Shown piece by piece: positions 57,567-64,000 of a DNA stretch of 64,000 nt. Under the pieces are notes generated by a model. That model saw only the letters and a list, made by a program, of their open reading frames with translations, had not been told where the DNA came from and searched no databases. The position numbers and the translations under genes are program-made. The stretch is from contig MFQZ01000001.1 in the NCBI GenBank assembly GCA_001784435.1, positions 222,173 to 286,172 of the forward strand. Reading direction: 5' to 3'. Position 1 is the first letter of the stretch. Every line of letters begins with the position of its first letter. Origin of the DNA: Candidatus Magasanikbacteria bacterium RIFOXYC2_FULL_42_28 (GTDB lineage Bacteria > Patescibacteria > ABY1 > Magasanikbacterales > GWA2-37-8).

Positions 57567-58784
57567 TTAAATTATTAACATTGCATCCCCAAAACTATAA
57601 AAACGATATTTGGCTTTAATCGCTTCGGCGTAACATTTTAAAACAAACTCTCTGTCCCCGGCAAACGCGGACACAAGCATCAACAGTGTGGACTCGGGCA
57701 AATGAAAATTGGTGATAAGCGCGTCCACCACTTGAAATTTAAAACCGGGGGTAATAAAAATATTAATATCGCCATCGTACGGCGTGACTTGTCCGTCAAA
57801 TTTTTGCGCCACTCCTTCCAACGTCCGCACCGTTGTCGTGCCAACCGCTACCACGCGTCGGCCACTGGCCTTGGCCGCGTTAATTAACCCGGCATTTTTA
57901 TCAGTAATTTCTACCCACTCGGCGTGCATTTTATGATCTTCAACTTTTTCGGTTTTAACTGGTAAAAATGTCCCTAACCCAACATGCAAAGTAACTTCCG
58001 CAAACTCCACACCCTGTTTTTTCAATCGCTCAATCAATTCTTCAGTAAAGTGAAATCCGGCTGTCGGCGCGGCCACTGAACCTTCATATTTGGCATACAC
58101 GGTCTGATACCGCTCTGCAACATACTCACTTGTCATCCCGAGCGAGGACTCCCGACTTAGTCGGGACGAGGGATCTCCACCAACAAATGATTGGGATAGA
58201 GATTCCTCCTTCGCCGTCGGAATGACAGAAATGTACGGTGGTGTCGGCACTTCGCCATATTTATTCGCCTTGGCGCGCACAATCGCGTCCGAATCATTAA
58301 ACTGTAAATCCACCGTGCCATCATCATTTTTAAACATCACCTCGGCAAAAAAATCATCTGCAAAAACCACCCTCATCCCCAAGCGCAATTTTTTTCCCGG
58401 CTTAGCGAGCGCCCGCCACACCCCCGGATTTTCCATCGGCCGCGTTAAAAATATTTCGACTTTCGGCGCGTTAAAAATTACATCAGTACACTCAAATTTC
58501 CCCGTCCTTTTCAAGGAGGGGGCGAGGGGGTGGTTCGGCACACCCGCGACCTCCTCATCCAACATTACCGTCCCGCGCAAGCGCGCCTTAAAAACTTTCG
58601 TATTATTCCACACCACCAAATCCCCAGCACGCAAATACTTACAAATTTCCGCAAACGAATTTTCATGCTGAAAAATCTTGCGTTCGCGATCAACCAACAT
58701 TAACCGCGAAGAATCGCGTGGCGTTGCCGGCGTTTGCGCAATTAGTTCTTTTGGTAAATTATAATTAAAATCCGAGGTGAGCAT
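57567..58784 (-). CDS. queA: S-adenosylmethionine:tRNA ribosyltransferase-isomerase
   Basis: 405 residues, longer than the usual 340-350 because of two inserts. Family motifs: FNYNLPKELIAQTPATPRDS at the N-terminus, GDLVVWNNTKVFKARL, YQTVYAKYEGSVAAPTAGFHFT and VGLGTFLPVKTEKVEDHKMH, NFHLPESTLLMLVSAFAG. Inserts at residues 82-97 (NHPLAPSLKRTGKFE, repeat R3) and 186-218 (VIPTAKEESLS...ESSLGMTS, repeat R1). It makes epoxyqueuosine in tRNA wobble positions. Convergent with rplK. Confidence 0.94.
   Translation of the reverse strand: MLTSDFNYNLPKELIAQTPATPRDSSRLMLVDRERKIFQHENSFAEICKYLRAGDLVVWNNTKVFKARLRGTVMLDEEVAGVPNHPLAPSLKRTGKFECTDVIFNAPKVEIFLTRPMENPGVWRALAKPGKKLRLGMRVVFADDFFAEVMFKNDDGTVDLQFNDSDAIVRAKANKYGEVPTPPYISVIPTAKEESLSQSFVGGDPSSRLSRESSLGMTSEYVAERYQTVYAKYEGSVAAPTAGFHFTEELIERLKKQGVEFAEVTLHVGLGTFLPVKTEKVEDHKMHAEWVEITDKNAGLINAAKASGRRVVAVGTTTVRTLEGVAQKFDGQVTPYDGDINIFITPGFKFQVVDALITNFHLPESTLLMLVSAFAGDREFVLKCYAEAIKAKYRFYSFGDAMLII
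58131..58228. repeat. Dispersed repeat R1 inside queA (full copy)
   Basis: TGTCATCCCGAGCGAGGACT ... CCGTCGGAATGACAG. Two facing arms with TCCCGACTTAGTCGGGA hairpin in the left arm. It encodes the 33-residue peptide at residues 186-218. Confidence 0.9.
58497..58540. repeat. Repeat R3 inside queA
   Basis: CCCCGTCCTTTTCAAGGAGG followed by GGGCGAGGGGGTGGTT; matches 44219-44252. Translated in frame as NHPLAPSLKRTGKF. Confidence 0.85.
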
Positions 58785-58787
58785 ATT

Positions 58788-59639
58788 TTATCTAAGATAT
58801 TTCGCCACATTAACATTATGCTCGTCCAAAGTTTTGGCAAAATGAGTATTACCTTCCGCATCACTCATAAAATACCAGTAATCGTTTTTAGTCGGATAAA
58901 TCGTTGCCGCAATCGCCTTTAAACTCGGATTAGAAATCGGCCCGGGCGTTAATCCTAGATACTTATAGGTATTATACGGCGAATCAATCGCCCGATCAAC
59001 CGCTGACACCGCCGGCGTATTTTTTCCGGTAATATAATTTACAGTCGCGCAAGATTGCAACGCCCAATTACGCTCATATCGGCGCCAAAAAATATCCGCC
59101 ACCATCGCCATATCTGCACCCGCCGCTTCTTTTTCTACAATTGATGCCATTGTCAAAATTTCAAAAAAACTTTTCCCTTGCCGAGTAATTTCCGTACGCA
59201 TTTCTGGTGTTATACTTTTATCCAATTGATGAAAAAATTTGTAAGCAATTTCTTCCAACCCCCCATCAACATAAACTGTGTGTGTCTCTGGTAATAAATA
59301 CCCCTCATATGAAACTCCGCCTGGTTTACCAACCAATAATTCTCTTAGAGTATTAGTAGCCAAAAACTGCCAATCCGCAGCCGGCGCAACACCATGCGCG
59401 CCAACAGACGGTGGCATACCAAAATTATAAAAAAACTCCTGCTCTGATTTTATCAACCCCTTCGCTTTCCAATCTTCCGCAATTTGGCGCAAATTCCAAC
59501 CCGGTTTAACAATAACATCTACGACCGGTCGCGGTGGTGGTGGAATATAGCGATGAGTATAATGCCAATAAAAAAAGAACCCAACCGGGGCAAGAATAAT
59601 AATTAAAATAGAAGCTATTGTAATTTGTCGGACGGACAT
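58788..59639 (-). CDS. mltG: Endolytic transglycosylase MltG (YceG-like)
   Basis: 283 residues, shorter than the usual 330-380. N-terminal membrane helix (IASILIIILAPVGFFFYW), a LysM-like segment (DVIVKPGWNLRQIAEDWKAK), then the YceG core with catalytic Glu in TMASIVEKEAAGADMAMVAD (here MASIVEKEA), YLLPETHTVYV, DSPYNTYKYLGLTPGPISNP and YPTKNDYWYFMSDAEGNTHF. It cuts nascent glycan strands and sets their length. It starts 3 bases upstream of the queA ORF end on the same strand. Confidence 0.92.
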   Translation of the reverse strand: MSVRQITIASILIIILAPVGFFFYWHYTHRYIPPPPRPVVDVIVKPGWNLRQIAEDWKAKGLIKSEQEFFYNFGMPPSVGAHGVAPAADWQFLATNTLRELLVGKPGGVSYEGYLLPETHTVYVDGGLEEIAYKFFHQLDKSITPEMRTEITRQGKSFFEILTMASIVEKEAAGADMAMVADIFWRRYERNWALQSCATVNYITGKNTPAVSAVDRAIDSPYNTYKYLGLTPGPISNPSLKAIAATIYPTKNDYWYFMSDAEGNTHFAKTLDEHNVNVAKYLR

Positions 59640-59644
59640 AGGTG

Positions 59645-59763
59645 ATTAATGCCAAATTTCCAATTTCAAATTTCAAATCAATGTCAAAATCAAAATATCA
59701 AATTTGACCTTTGGCATTTGAAATTTGGATTTGATTTGACATTGGAAATTTGGATTTTGAAAT
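59645..59763. repeat. AT-rich inverted repeat R6 (long copy)
   Basis: AATGCCAAATTTCCAATTTC with its right-hand partner TTTGGCATTTGAAATTTGG and ATTTGACATTGGAAATTTGG. This 120-base stretch between mltG and the nucleotidyltransferase holds no gene. Confidence 0.78.
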
Positions 59764-59800
59764 TTAATTGATTAATTTACGAATCAAACCTTTGAAAAAT

Positions 59801-60493
59801 TTATACCAGAAATTCCCTCTCTGCCTTCTGATATTTCTCCAACGTATCCGTCGGAAACCACTGCCCATTATGCCGATGCGCGAACATTTTCCCAAGCTTG
59901 GCGACTTTTTCAAAACAATCACGCTCAATTGACGAAACCCCAACCGGCAAAATGTCCAACACATCCGGCTCCATAATATACCCGCCGGCATTATTTAAAT
60001 TTGACGGCGCTTTATCCGGTGTTGGTTTTTCCACAAATTCCAAAATTTTATCTCCTTCTAAGCGCGCGATACCATACTGAGTAACGTCTTCAACCGGAAA
60101 TAAAGACAGGGTCAATTTGGCGTTATTTTTTTTGTGAACTTCAAGCGCCGAAGTCCAATCAAAATCCGCCAAATTATCCCCGTTAATTGCCAAAAACGTT
60201 TCCTTAATTCCTTCAGCCGCTTTTTTCAAAGCCCCACCGGTGCCGAGTGGTTCGCTTTCCACGCAATAACTGATTTTCATCCCCCACTTACTCCCATCGC
60301 CAAAATAATCTTTAATTTTGTCAGCCATATAACCGATAGACAAAACAATTTTGTCCACGCCATGCTTTTTAAAATTCAAAATCGCGTGCTCAACAATCGG
60401 CTTGCCGTGAATGGGCAAAAGCGGTTTTGGCGTTTCATAGGTTAGAGGGCGTAAACGTGTCCCGAGTCCTCCGGCCAAAATTATTGCTTTCAT
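59801..60493 (-). CDS. Sugar-1-phosphate nucleotidyltransferase
   Basis: 230 residues from the ATG at 60493. Pyrophosphorylase signature LAGGLGTRLRPLTYETPKPL at the N-terminus, ESEPLGTGGALK, the metal Asp in AINGDNLADFDW and FVEKPTPDKAPSNLNNAGGY. It activates a sugar-1-phosphate with an NTP (mannose-1-P or glucose-1-P type); the sugar cannot be named from sequence alone. It ends with the W-F-P-T-D-T-L-E-K-Y motif of such enzymes. Likely feeds surface polysaccharide synthesis. Confidence 0.88.
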   Translation of the reverse strand: MKAIILAGGLGTRLRPLTYETPKPLLPIHGKPIVEHAILNFKKHGVDKIVLSIGYMADKIKDYFGDGSKWGMKISYCVESEPLGTGGALKKAAEGIKETFLAINGDNLADFDWTSALEVHKKNNAKLTLSLFPVEDVTQYGIARLEGDKILEFVEKPTPDKAPSNLNNAGGYIMEPDVLDILPVGVSSIERDCFEKVAKLGKMFAHRHNGQWFPTDTLEKYQKAEREFLV

Positions 60494-60505
60494 AATTATA
60501 TCAAT

Positions 60506-60576
60506 TGTCATTGCGAGGAGCCGTAGCGACGCGGCAATCCCAACGTTAGATTGCCACGCTTCGCTCGCAATGACAG
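60506..60576. repeat. Dispersed repeat R4 (full copy)
   Basis: TGTCATTGCGAGGAGCCGTA...GCGGCAATCC, then AGATTGCCACGCTTCGCTCG followed by CAATGACA. Two facing arms, fills the gap between the nucleotidyltransferase and PAP2 genes; a partial copy is at 7838-7869. Confidence 0.82.
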
Positions 60577-60583
60577 TAAAAAA

Positions 60584-61120
60584 TTAAAAACTTAAATCCA
60601 CCACAATTAACAAATAATACGCCAAAACTGCCATAAGACCGGCCAAAGAGGCGCCCCCAACAATATCAAACGGATAATGCACTGCCGAATAAACGCGCCC
60701 CCAAGCCACCCAAAGCGCCAACCCCAAAAATATCCAAACACTCGGCAATCCATATACTAACGCCATAAAACAAAACAAAAACGCCGAAAAAGCGTGATCC
60801 GATGGAAAAGATTTCCAAATAGATAAAGGATGAAATAAAAGTCGCACCTCCGGATGTTTTAAATACGGCCGTGGCTCTTTGACAGCTAATCCAATTAAAA
60901 TGCTAACAAATATCCCCAAGCCCCACATCGCTCCAAACAAAATCATTCCCAAAAATACCATTCTATTGTCTGCCTCAAAAACCCGAAATAAATCCACCCC
61001 AAACCACCAAGCCATCCCAAAAATCACCCACTGCGCGCCGGCGCGGGAAAACAAATCCAGCCAGCGATAACGGCCGGACAGTTTGTTGATGCATAAATAA
61101 AGTCGTGCGTTCCAATTCAT
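60584..61120 (-). CDS. PAP2-family phosphatase (undecaprenyl-diphosphatase-like)
   Basis: 178 residues with several membrane helices. Acid phosphatase motifs in order: KEPRPYL (K-x6-R-P type), FPSDHAFSAF (PSxH) and GRVYSAVHYPFDIVGG (R-x-x-x-x-x-H-x-x-x-D). All catalytic residues are present. It probably recycles undecaprenyl pyrophosphate for cell-wall synthesis. Divergent from the 873-residue gene at 61257. Confidence 0.9.
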   Translation of the reverse strand: MNWNARLYLCINKLSGRYRWLDLFSRAGAQWVIFGMAWWFGVDLFRVFEADNRMVFLGMILFGAMWGLGIFVSILIGLAVKEPRPYLKHPEVRLLFHPLSIWKSFPSDHAFSAFLFCFMALVYGLPSVWIFLGLALWVAWGRVYSAVHYPFDIVGGASLAGLMAVLAYYLLIVVDLSF

Positions 61121-61256
61121 ATTTTTGTTTCTTAATTTTACCAGTTAATCCATTTTTACGCAACCCCAAAATAAGCCAATACTGCGCGATACCACTTGAA
61201 TTTTTCCACAGAAATGGTATAAATAAATAGCCAGTTAAAATATAAGAAATCAAACT

Positions 61257-63878
61257 ATGGCTGAACAGCCGTTAATTATTCCACCCGACGCTTTTTTAAT
61301 CGGAAAACGCGGTAATAGCATCCGCCGGCCAACCGGCTTGCCTGGAATAAGTCAAGATGATAACCCCCTGGCCAGCGTTTTGAACCCATCTGGATTCGTA
61401 AGACAGGGCGATATTTTTATTAAAGACAAGCCAATTGGTGATTTGGGGGTAATTACGGATCTTGCCAGCGCGCCCAAAGATATTATACAGTCACGCCCTA
61501 TCAGTACTGAAGAATATTTTGAATTCTCAAAAAATACCCTCACAAAAGTGTTGGCCGCCCACGAAAGCAAGGGGACATTGCTCGCTTCCGGCCACGACGA
61601 CCAATTCGTCAATTACCTAGAAACGATACTGGTAGAATCCGGCTTGAAAAAACCCGAGAAACTGGTCCGAGAGATGACCCTTATCATTAAATCACTGTCA
61701 TACCAACGAAACAAAGAACTTGAAGAAAAACCCGAAGAAGGCGAAAGAGAGGCGACCTTTTGGATGCGGGCGATGCCATTTGAACATCCCCAAGCAAAAA
61801 TTACTAAACGAGACATCAAGGGTGCCGAGGTAATTAAAAAAGATTACCAAGGCGAAGGCACATATGATAATTTGAATATTTTATTACTACCGGAAATCTG
61901 GCTGTCGATGAACGCGCGCCAACAGGAACTACTTTTGTCCGGAATATTATTTTTATTCAGATACACTGAAAATACCGCGGATATCAACGCCCCCAGCTTG
62001 CTAATCCGTCTAAGCCAAATCACGCGAGAAACCCCAAGCCGTACAATCCGAGAAATGGCCTATGCGATAATGACTTCATTGCCATTTGAACAATTGCCCC
62101 AAACCGCCAAAGAAACGACTGCGGAAGTAATAATCAAAAACAATGAATATGGCAATGAACTGGCCACCGCGCTAATCTTTCACGATCGCACCAAAATAGG
62201 AGACCGTTTACGCGAGCAGGCTGACCGATTTGAAAAAGAAGTTTTAACCGAACTATCGGTCCCCGTGGATAATCTGGCCGCCTATACTCGCCCGCAATGG
62301 AACCGACTAACACGCCGATGCATGCAAGTAAATTTATTAAAATTTAACCACCCCGATCACGTTGGGATTGAAATTGAAATAGCGCCATTTGATAAAAATC
62401 CACAAAGCGGAGTAGCAGATATAGATCGTTTAAAGAAAAAAATTGGAGCCGACTCCCCTTTAAGTAGTTGTGGGGTTGATCGAGACTGTATTGAGGTTAG
62501 AAGCGGAAATAACGGATTCATACCGAATCTCAAAAACATGGAACATCTGGCAAATCACTTAAAAAGAATACTAAATACCGCACCCGGCGTACCTTCTACT
62601 TTGCATATTCACGTAGATTCTGACACAATAAGCGGTGAACATATTGAGCAAACCTTTTCAGACACACGAACACACACAACACAGCAAACACACGAAATAC
62701 GCTCTTTGGGTATACCACTAATGCAAACTGGGACAGTGGGGCAAATGTGCGCTGTAAACGTAATCCAACTGCAACGAATATTAATTTTTTGCGCGCAATT
62801 GGGTAAAGTTACCGACGAAAACACTGCTAAATTAAAAAAACACCTGGAAACTACCGGATACCCGGATTTAGAAAAAATCAAAAAAATACTTACACTCACT
62901 TATTTAGCGACTGCCGACAACCCCATCCAAAGATTATCGGCTATGACAGTATTCCAACGACAAAAATGCTTTTTAAGCGGTGCCACTTACCTATCTATCT
63001 TAGAAGAATACGGGCTGTCGGAAAACATCGAAGCCGTGTTGGAATATTTACCATTAATGACGATGAAAGAATTTGTCGTGGATCTAACAGCTAAATTAGG
63101 TAAAGAAAAATTAAGGAAAATTCTACTCGACAATATAGATAATCCCAAGTTGACAGACAAAATCATTTTGTTAATCATCAATGATATTAAAAATTTTGAA
63201 AATGAAAAATTAATAATGGAATTTTACCCCAGAATATCAAACACGGCGGTCAGGGATGAAGCGATCTGGTTGTTAACTAACAGCACAGTAATCGATTCCA
63301 TTAACTTTGCCATGTCTAAATATGCGGATTTAAGCAACGCCGAAATTCGCGATAAAGTTATCACAACAATCGCGCGCCACGAATATGAGCAAGCTTATTC
63401 TTTTGTGAGACACAAACATTCAGATGTAACAGGTGATAGTGAACAAATTAAATTAATTATTATTATCGGCGAATCAAACATGCCGGATAAATTTGAGATG
63501 CTTGGCGAAATATACACGGAAACGAAAAAAGATCACATACGCCGTTTCGTCATTGAAACAATTACACTAAACGGCAAACCACGCGTGGCAAAAATTTTGG
63601 AAAATATATATTTTTCAAAACAATTAACAATTGATCAATCCTTACCCATTATTTATACAATCATAAAAGTCGCTGAGCCGGATAAAATTGATATTTTGCT
63701 AAAAATCTATGCGCGCGAGAGCCAATCAATGCGAGCATACATTGTTTCAAAATTGATAGATGAAATCACAGAAAAACGAAAAGAAACTGGAGAAAAATTA
63801 TTAGAAATAGAAACTGATGAAGATATCAAAAAGCGTATCGAATATATGATTAATTCTTTTCTTGTCCGCTACTCTTGA
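61257..63878 (+). CDS. Large protein with amidoligase-like segment and HEAT-like C-terminus
   Basis: 873 residues, no signal peptide or membrane helix. Residues about 365-460 show HVGIEIEIAPFD, then SCGVDRDCIEVRSG, LANHLKRILNTAPGVPSTLH and IHVDSD. This order (G-x-E-x-E, a D-x-x-x-E strand, an H-x-H-V-D strand) fits the Amidoligase_2/glutamate-cysteine-ligase fold, which forms amide bonds with ATP. Residues about 600-870 form repeated paired helices of 30 residues (SNAEIRDKVITTIARHEY, MPDKFEMLGEIYTETKKDH, RRFVIETITL), HEAT-like. The N-terminal 360 residues are helical and not recognised. Single-gene unit, followed by tRNA-Ile. Function unknown; the amidoligase call is tentative. Confidence 0.6.
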   Translation: MAEQPLIIPPDAFLIGKRGNSIRRPTGLPGISQDDNPLASVLNPSGFVRQGDIFIKDKPIGDLGVITDLASAPKDIIQSRPISTEEYFEFSKNTLTKVLAAHESKGTLLASGHDDQFVNYLETILVESGLKKPEKLVREMTLIIKSLSYQRNKELEEKPEEGEREATFWMRAMPFEHPQAKITKRDIKGAEVIKKDYQGEGTYDNLNILLLPEIWLSMNARQQELLLSGILFLFRYTENTADINAPSLLIRLSQITRETPSRTIREMAYAIMTSLPFEQLPQTAKETTAEVIIKNNEYGNELATALIFHDRTKIGDRLREQADRFEKEVLTELSVPVDNLAAYTRPQWNRLTRRCMQVNLLKFNHPDHVGIEIEIAPFDKNPQSGVADIDRLKKKIGADSPLSSCGVDRDCIEVRSGNNGFIPNLKNMEHLANHLKRILNTAPGVPSTLHIHVDSDTISGEHIEQTFSDTRTHTTQQTHEIRSLGIPLMQTGTVGQMCAVNVIQLQRILIFCAQLGKVTDENTAKLKKHLETTGYPDLEKIKKILTLTYLATADNPIQRLSAMTVFQRQKCFLSGATYLSILEEYGLSENIEAVLEYLPLMTMKEFVVDLTAKLGKEKLRKILLDNIDNPKLTDKIILLIINDIKNFENEKLIMEFYPRISNTAVRDEAIWLLTNSTVIDSINFAMSKYADLSNAEIRDKVITTIARHEYEQAYSFVRHKHSDVTGDSEQIKLIIIIGESNMPDKFEMLGEIYTETKKDHIRRFVIETITLNGKPRVAKILENIYFSKQLTIDQSLPIIYTIIKVAEPDKIDILLKIYARESQSMRAYIVSKLIDEITEKRKETGEKLLEIETDEDIKKRIEYMINSFLVRYS

Positions 63879-63902
63879 TTTTTACCTGAAAAATGCTATA
63901 AT
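63875..63902 (+). promoter_or_regulatory. Promoter of tRNA-Ile
   Basis: TTGATT at 63875-63880, 16 bases and TATAAT at 63897-63902. It overlaps the stop codon of the 873-residue gene. Confidence 0.7.
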
Positions 63903-63916
63903 ACCTCCCAACAAAT

Positions 63917-63993
63917 GCGCCTGTAGCTCATTTGGTTAGAGCAATGGTCTTATAAGCCGTAGGTAGATGGTTCGAGTCCATCCAGGCGCACCA
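63917..63993 (+). tRNA. tRNA-Ile (anticodon UAU), CCA encoded
   Basis: 77 bases with acceptor stem GCGCCTG / CAGGCGC, D-arm GCTC / GAGC, anticodon arm ATGGT-CTTATAA-GCCGT, T-arm GATGG-TTCGAGT-CCATC, discriminator A and encoded CCA. The anticodon is TAT with A at position 37, as expected for AUA-reading isoleucine tRNA. Bacteria usually read AUA with a modified CAU anticodon. Confidence 0.92.
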
Positions 63994-64000
63994 TCATATG

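Noticed and set aside
1..64000. CRISPR array
   Set aside because: The repeats found are palindromic and dispersed, differ in spacing by kilobases and have no regular 30-base spacers; no cas genes are present.
1..64000. Insertion sequence or transposase behind the dispersed repeats
   Set aside because: No transposase, integrase or recombinase gene is visible in the window; the elements are too short (30-125 bases) to code for one.

Overview
The window looks like a chromosomal segment of an uncultivated Patescibacteria (CPR) bacterium, most likely from the Parcubacteria group. The evidence is gene content and style: compact, tightly packed genes; CPR-typical conserved unknowns (DUF5674, DUF5654, a CxxC small protein, a 7-8 TM orphan); an archaeal-type AspRS; shortened housekeeping enzymes (UvrC without its C-terminal HhH part, short MltG); only the lower half of glycolysis visible; and AT-rich leaders with almost no Shine-Dalgarno sequences. 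The taxon call is inference from these features.

Layout. 1-9021: partial PRMT-like methyltransferase, membrane protein, argS, an NYN nuclease, tyrS, valS (minus strand), then a degenerate DHH protein (plus). 9022-9922: a GC-rich one-gene cassette with its own promoter, strong Shine-Dalgarno and terminator, then a promoter-terminator unit that may be a small RNA. 9923-24193: a second NYN protein, two adjacent iPGM genes, enolase, a SIMPL protein, pgk, a D,D-carboxypeptidase, scpB/scpA, aspS, several small unknowns, a remnant of an L,D-transpeptidase-like gene, and gap. 24319-32517: a 2732-residue secreted surface protein with Ig-like, carboxypeptidase-regulatory-like and C-terminal peptidoglycan-binding domains. 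32728-44158: tsf/rpsB, rpmE, prfA/prmC, a DUF3048 protein, rplY, small unknowns, uvrC, a second GC-rich mini-cassette, uvrA. 44404-48899: accessory block on the plus strand (two acetyltransferases, LysE exporter, P-loop kinase, zeta toxin with an overlapping small downstream gene, VOC protein, SanA-like protein). 48950-64000: PgsA-like enzyme, uvrB, rodA, a membrane protein, gyrB, secE-nusG-rplK, queA, mltG, a sugar nucleotidyltransferase, PAP2 phosphatase, an 873-residue protein with an amidoligase-like segment and HEAT-like C-terminus, and tRNA-Ile(UAU).

Together the genes cover translation (four tRNA synthetases, three ribosomal proteins plus L25, EF-Ts, RF1 and its methylase), lower glycolysis (gap, pgk, two iPGM, eno), nucleotide excision repair (uvrA, uvrB, uvrC), chromosome handling (scpAB, gyrB), cell wall and membrane building (rodA, mltG, dacA, PAP2, pgsA-like) and one very large cell-surface protein.

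The most striking pattern is a set of short dispersed palindromic repeats. Besides filling intergenic gaps, they sit in frame inside conserved genes (argS, valS, pgk, prmC, uvrA, uvrC, queA, gyrB), always in the same translation frame, and add 10-33 residue peptides of related sequence. This resembles the protein-coding palindromic elements known from Rickettsia. The second notable pattern is the pair of GC-rich, Shine-Dalgarno-bearing mini-genes in a genome whose own genes lack such sites.
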